Part shown: positions 21,754 to 22,973 of the stretch, piece after piece
How the letters are laid out: every line of letters starts with the position of its first letter
How positions within the stretch are numbered: the first letter of the stretch is position 1
Assembly (NCBI GenBank): GCA_037129555.1
Contig: JBAXUS010000096.1
Coordinates: 1-22,973 of the forward strand
Origin: JANXLS01 sp037129555
GTDB taxonomy: Bacteria; Planctomycetota; SZUA-567; H5-PLA8
DNA length: 22,973 nucleotides
Direction: 5' to 3'
Position numbers and translations under genes: made by a program
The notes under the pieces: generated by a model
Databases searched by the model: none
Told to the model about the DNA's origin: nothing
Seen by the model: the letters and a program-made list of their open reading frames with translations, nothing else

Positions 21754-22827
21754 ATGACAACAGTAGCTCATCATAAAAAGTCGCTCAGCGATCACACCGT
21801 TGCGTCTCTGCAACAGGAGATCGAGGGTTGGGGGTTGAATACGCATCATGCGGCCCGGTTGCTGAAGGAGTATTACCGGTCGGGTGGGCGGGTGGATTTT
21901 GCTGAGTTGAAAATCGGCAACGCGCTTGAGGCGAAAGTGTTGACAGAGATTGAGCTGCGGCAGGCGAATACGCTTGCGCGGAGTGTCAGTACGGATGGGA
22001 CCGTGAAGTTTTTGTTGGGGCTGAAAAGAGGTGGGGCGGTCGAGGCGGTGTTGATGGACAGTGCGACGCCGGGGCGCGCGGCGGGGTGCGTGTCGTCGCA
22101 GATCGGGTGCGCGATGGGGTGCGATTTTTGTGCGAGCACCAAGCGCGGGTTGGAGCGTAATCTTGAAGCGGGTGAGATCGTCGAACAGTTTTTGCAATTG
22201 CGCGCGGAGGCTCTGAGTTCCGGGCGGCAGTTGCGGACGCTTGTGTTTATGGGCATGGGCGAGCCGATGCAGAATTACGACAATGTCGTCGCGGCTGTCG
22301 AACGCATTGCGGGCGAGGACCTCGGCGAATTTGGTTGGCGGCAGATTTGTATTTCGACTGTTGGGATTGTGCCGGGAATTGACCGGTTGGCGGACGAGGA
22401 TCGGAACGTGGTTCTCGCTTTGTCGCTGCATGCTCCGGACGATGAAACGCGGTCGCGAATTGTGCCGATGAACAAGCGTTATTCGGTCGCGGATATCATG
22501 GCTGCGACGCGGCGGTATGCTGATAAGACGAAGCGGATTCCGAACATTGAATACTGTCTCTTAAATGGGGTCAACGATTCGGATGAGCAGGCTCAGATGC
22601 TGGGCGACTTGATGCGCGGATTTCGGGCGCATGTGAATTTAATTCCGTACAATTCGATCGGCACGGGCGTGAGCGGGGCGGAGTACAGCCAGCCGACGCC
22701 TGAGCGGCTCGACTCCTTTATGTCCATATTGCGCGCGGCGGGAGTTCATGCGCATTTCAGGAAAACGCGTGGCGAAGATGTGAACGCGGCTTGCGGGCAA
22801 CTGCGCGAGACGAGTGTAGCCGTGTGA
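21754..22827 (+). CDS. rlmN: dual-specificity RNA methyltransferase RlmN
   Basis: A radical-SAM enzyme that methylates C2 of adenosine in 23S rRNA (A2503) and in tRNA position 37. The 357-aa product has the 4Fe-4S motif CAMGCDFC (C119, C123, C126), with C112 seven residues earlier and C347 in RGEDVNAACGQL, which correspond to the two catalytic cysteines of the E. coli enzyme (C118 and C355). FMGMGEPMQNYDNV (165-178) is the SAM-binding GEP region, and NIEYCLLNGVNDSD and NLIPYNSIG are typical. The N-terminal accessory domain starts SDHTVASLQQEIEGWG. An ATG five bases earlier reads straight into a stop, so 21754 is firm. C347 favours RlmN; it does not separate it from Cfr, but the sequence context and chromosomal setting suit RlmN. 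Confidence 0.95.
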   Translation: MTTVAHHKKSLSDHTVASLQQEIEGWGLNTHHAARLLKEYYRSGGRVDFAELKIGNALEAKVLTEIELRQANTLARSVSTDGTVKFLLGLKRGGAVEAVLMDSATPGRAAGCVSSQIGCAMGCDFCASTKRGLERNLEAGEIVEQFLQLRAEALSSGRQLRTLVFMGMGEPMQNYDNVVAAVERIAGEDLGEFGWRQICISTVGIVPGIDRLADEDRNVVLALSLHAPDDETRSRIVPMNKRYSVADIMAATRRYADKTKRIPNIEYCLLNGVNDSDEQAQMLGDLMRGFRAHVNLIPYNSIGTGVSGAEYSQPTPERLDSFMSILRAAGVHAHFRKTRGEDVNAACGQLRETSVAV

Positions 22828-22858
22828 GGGGGGAGGCACTGATTTAATATTGCGAGCT

Positions 22859-22964
22859 GGGATTAATCAACGCCTACCCCTCACCCCGCGAGCCGAACAA
22901 CAGGCTCGTCGGCCCTCTCCCCCAAGGGGAGAGGGAACAGCGGCGCAAGTCCTGCGATGCACCC
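22859..22964 (+). repeat. third copy (half element) of the palindromic repeat seen in the MITE-like element
   Basis: The sequence runs from GGGATTAATCAACG to GCACCC and aligns along its whole length with the minus-strand arm at 6799-6907, and with 6921-7017 in the same orientation. The right end GCAAGTCCTGCGATGCACCC differs from the 20-bp terminal repeat at two positions. Both hairpins are kept. No oppositely oriented arm lies between it and the rlmN stop, 31 bp away, so this is a solo arm or half element. Confidence 0.8.
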
Positions 22965-22973
22965 GCGTTCAAT

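Noticed and set aside
21685..22431. 248-codon minus-strand frame opposite rlmN
   Set aside because: Histidine-, proline- and arginine-rich shadow of a clear radical-SAM gene.

Overview
The window looks like a chromosomal segment of a planctomycete (Planctomycetota), inferred from gene content only. The pointers are a secreted protein of the planctomycete-enriched TIGR03067 type (4141-4551), an N-terminal SLRTLLLATLFAG segment of the kind common on planctomycete exported proteins (complement of 481-1), a PEGA-domain lipoprotein, a DUF2760 protein, a secreted sulfatase and an S46 peptidase. Housekeeping genes are GC-rich; a few unknown genes are visibly more AT-rich. I saw no rRNA, tRNA or CRISPR array.

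Layout. Positions 1-2070 (minus strand): the replication-fork ATPase gene rarA, followed 12 bp later by a small exported protein that runs off the left edge. 2209-5300 (plus): an ABC-F ATPase of the Uup type, a TIGR03067-like secreted protein and an LppM-like lipoprotein. 5312-6673 (minus): a secreted sulfatase. 6790-7026: a 219-bp MITE-like element with 20-bp terminal inverted repeats and a 9-bp target duplication. 7080-9301 (plus): a free-standing lipoyl domain, thymidylate kinase (tmk), a 27-bp perfect hairpin, and DNA polymerase III delta-prime (holB). 9402-13335 (plus): an MGDG-synthase-type glycolipid glycosyltransferase, a 445-aa protein in which a 12-residue VPV repeat is inserted into a DUF2760 protein, an MJ0936/YfcE-type phosphodiesterase, and a PEGA lipoprotein ending at a strong terminator. 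13419-15461 (minus): a DPP7-like S46 dipeptidyl peptidase. 15644-17195 (plus): a MazG-like/NadD fusion and a PaiB-type flavin-binding protein. 17209-20112 (minus): mutS. 20201-21624: two convergent, lower-GC genes, one a nucleotidyltransferase-like protein that has lost its catalytic DxD. 21754-22827 (plus): rlmN. 22859-22964: a further half copy of the repeat seen in the MITE-like element.

Functionally the window mixes replication and repair (rarA, mutS, holB, tmk), translation quality (uup, rlmN), cofactor metabolism (nadD, lipoyl domain), and envelope or export functions (sulfatase, S46 peptidase, glycolipid synthase, lipoproteins). No complete new multi-gene system is obvious. The items most worth following are the 12-residue VPV-repeat DUF2760 protein, which resembles the repeat layout of protist articulins; the DxD-to-NxN nucleotidyltransferase-like protein; the MazG-NadD fusion; the MITE-like element with its palindromic arms; and several genes whose predicted -10 boxes sit 6-9 nt before the start codon, which suggests leaderless transcripts.
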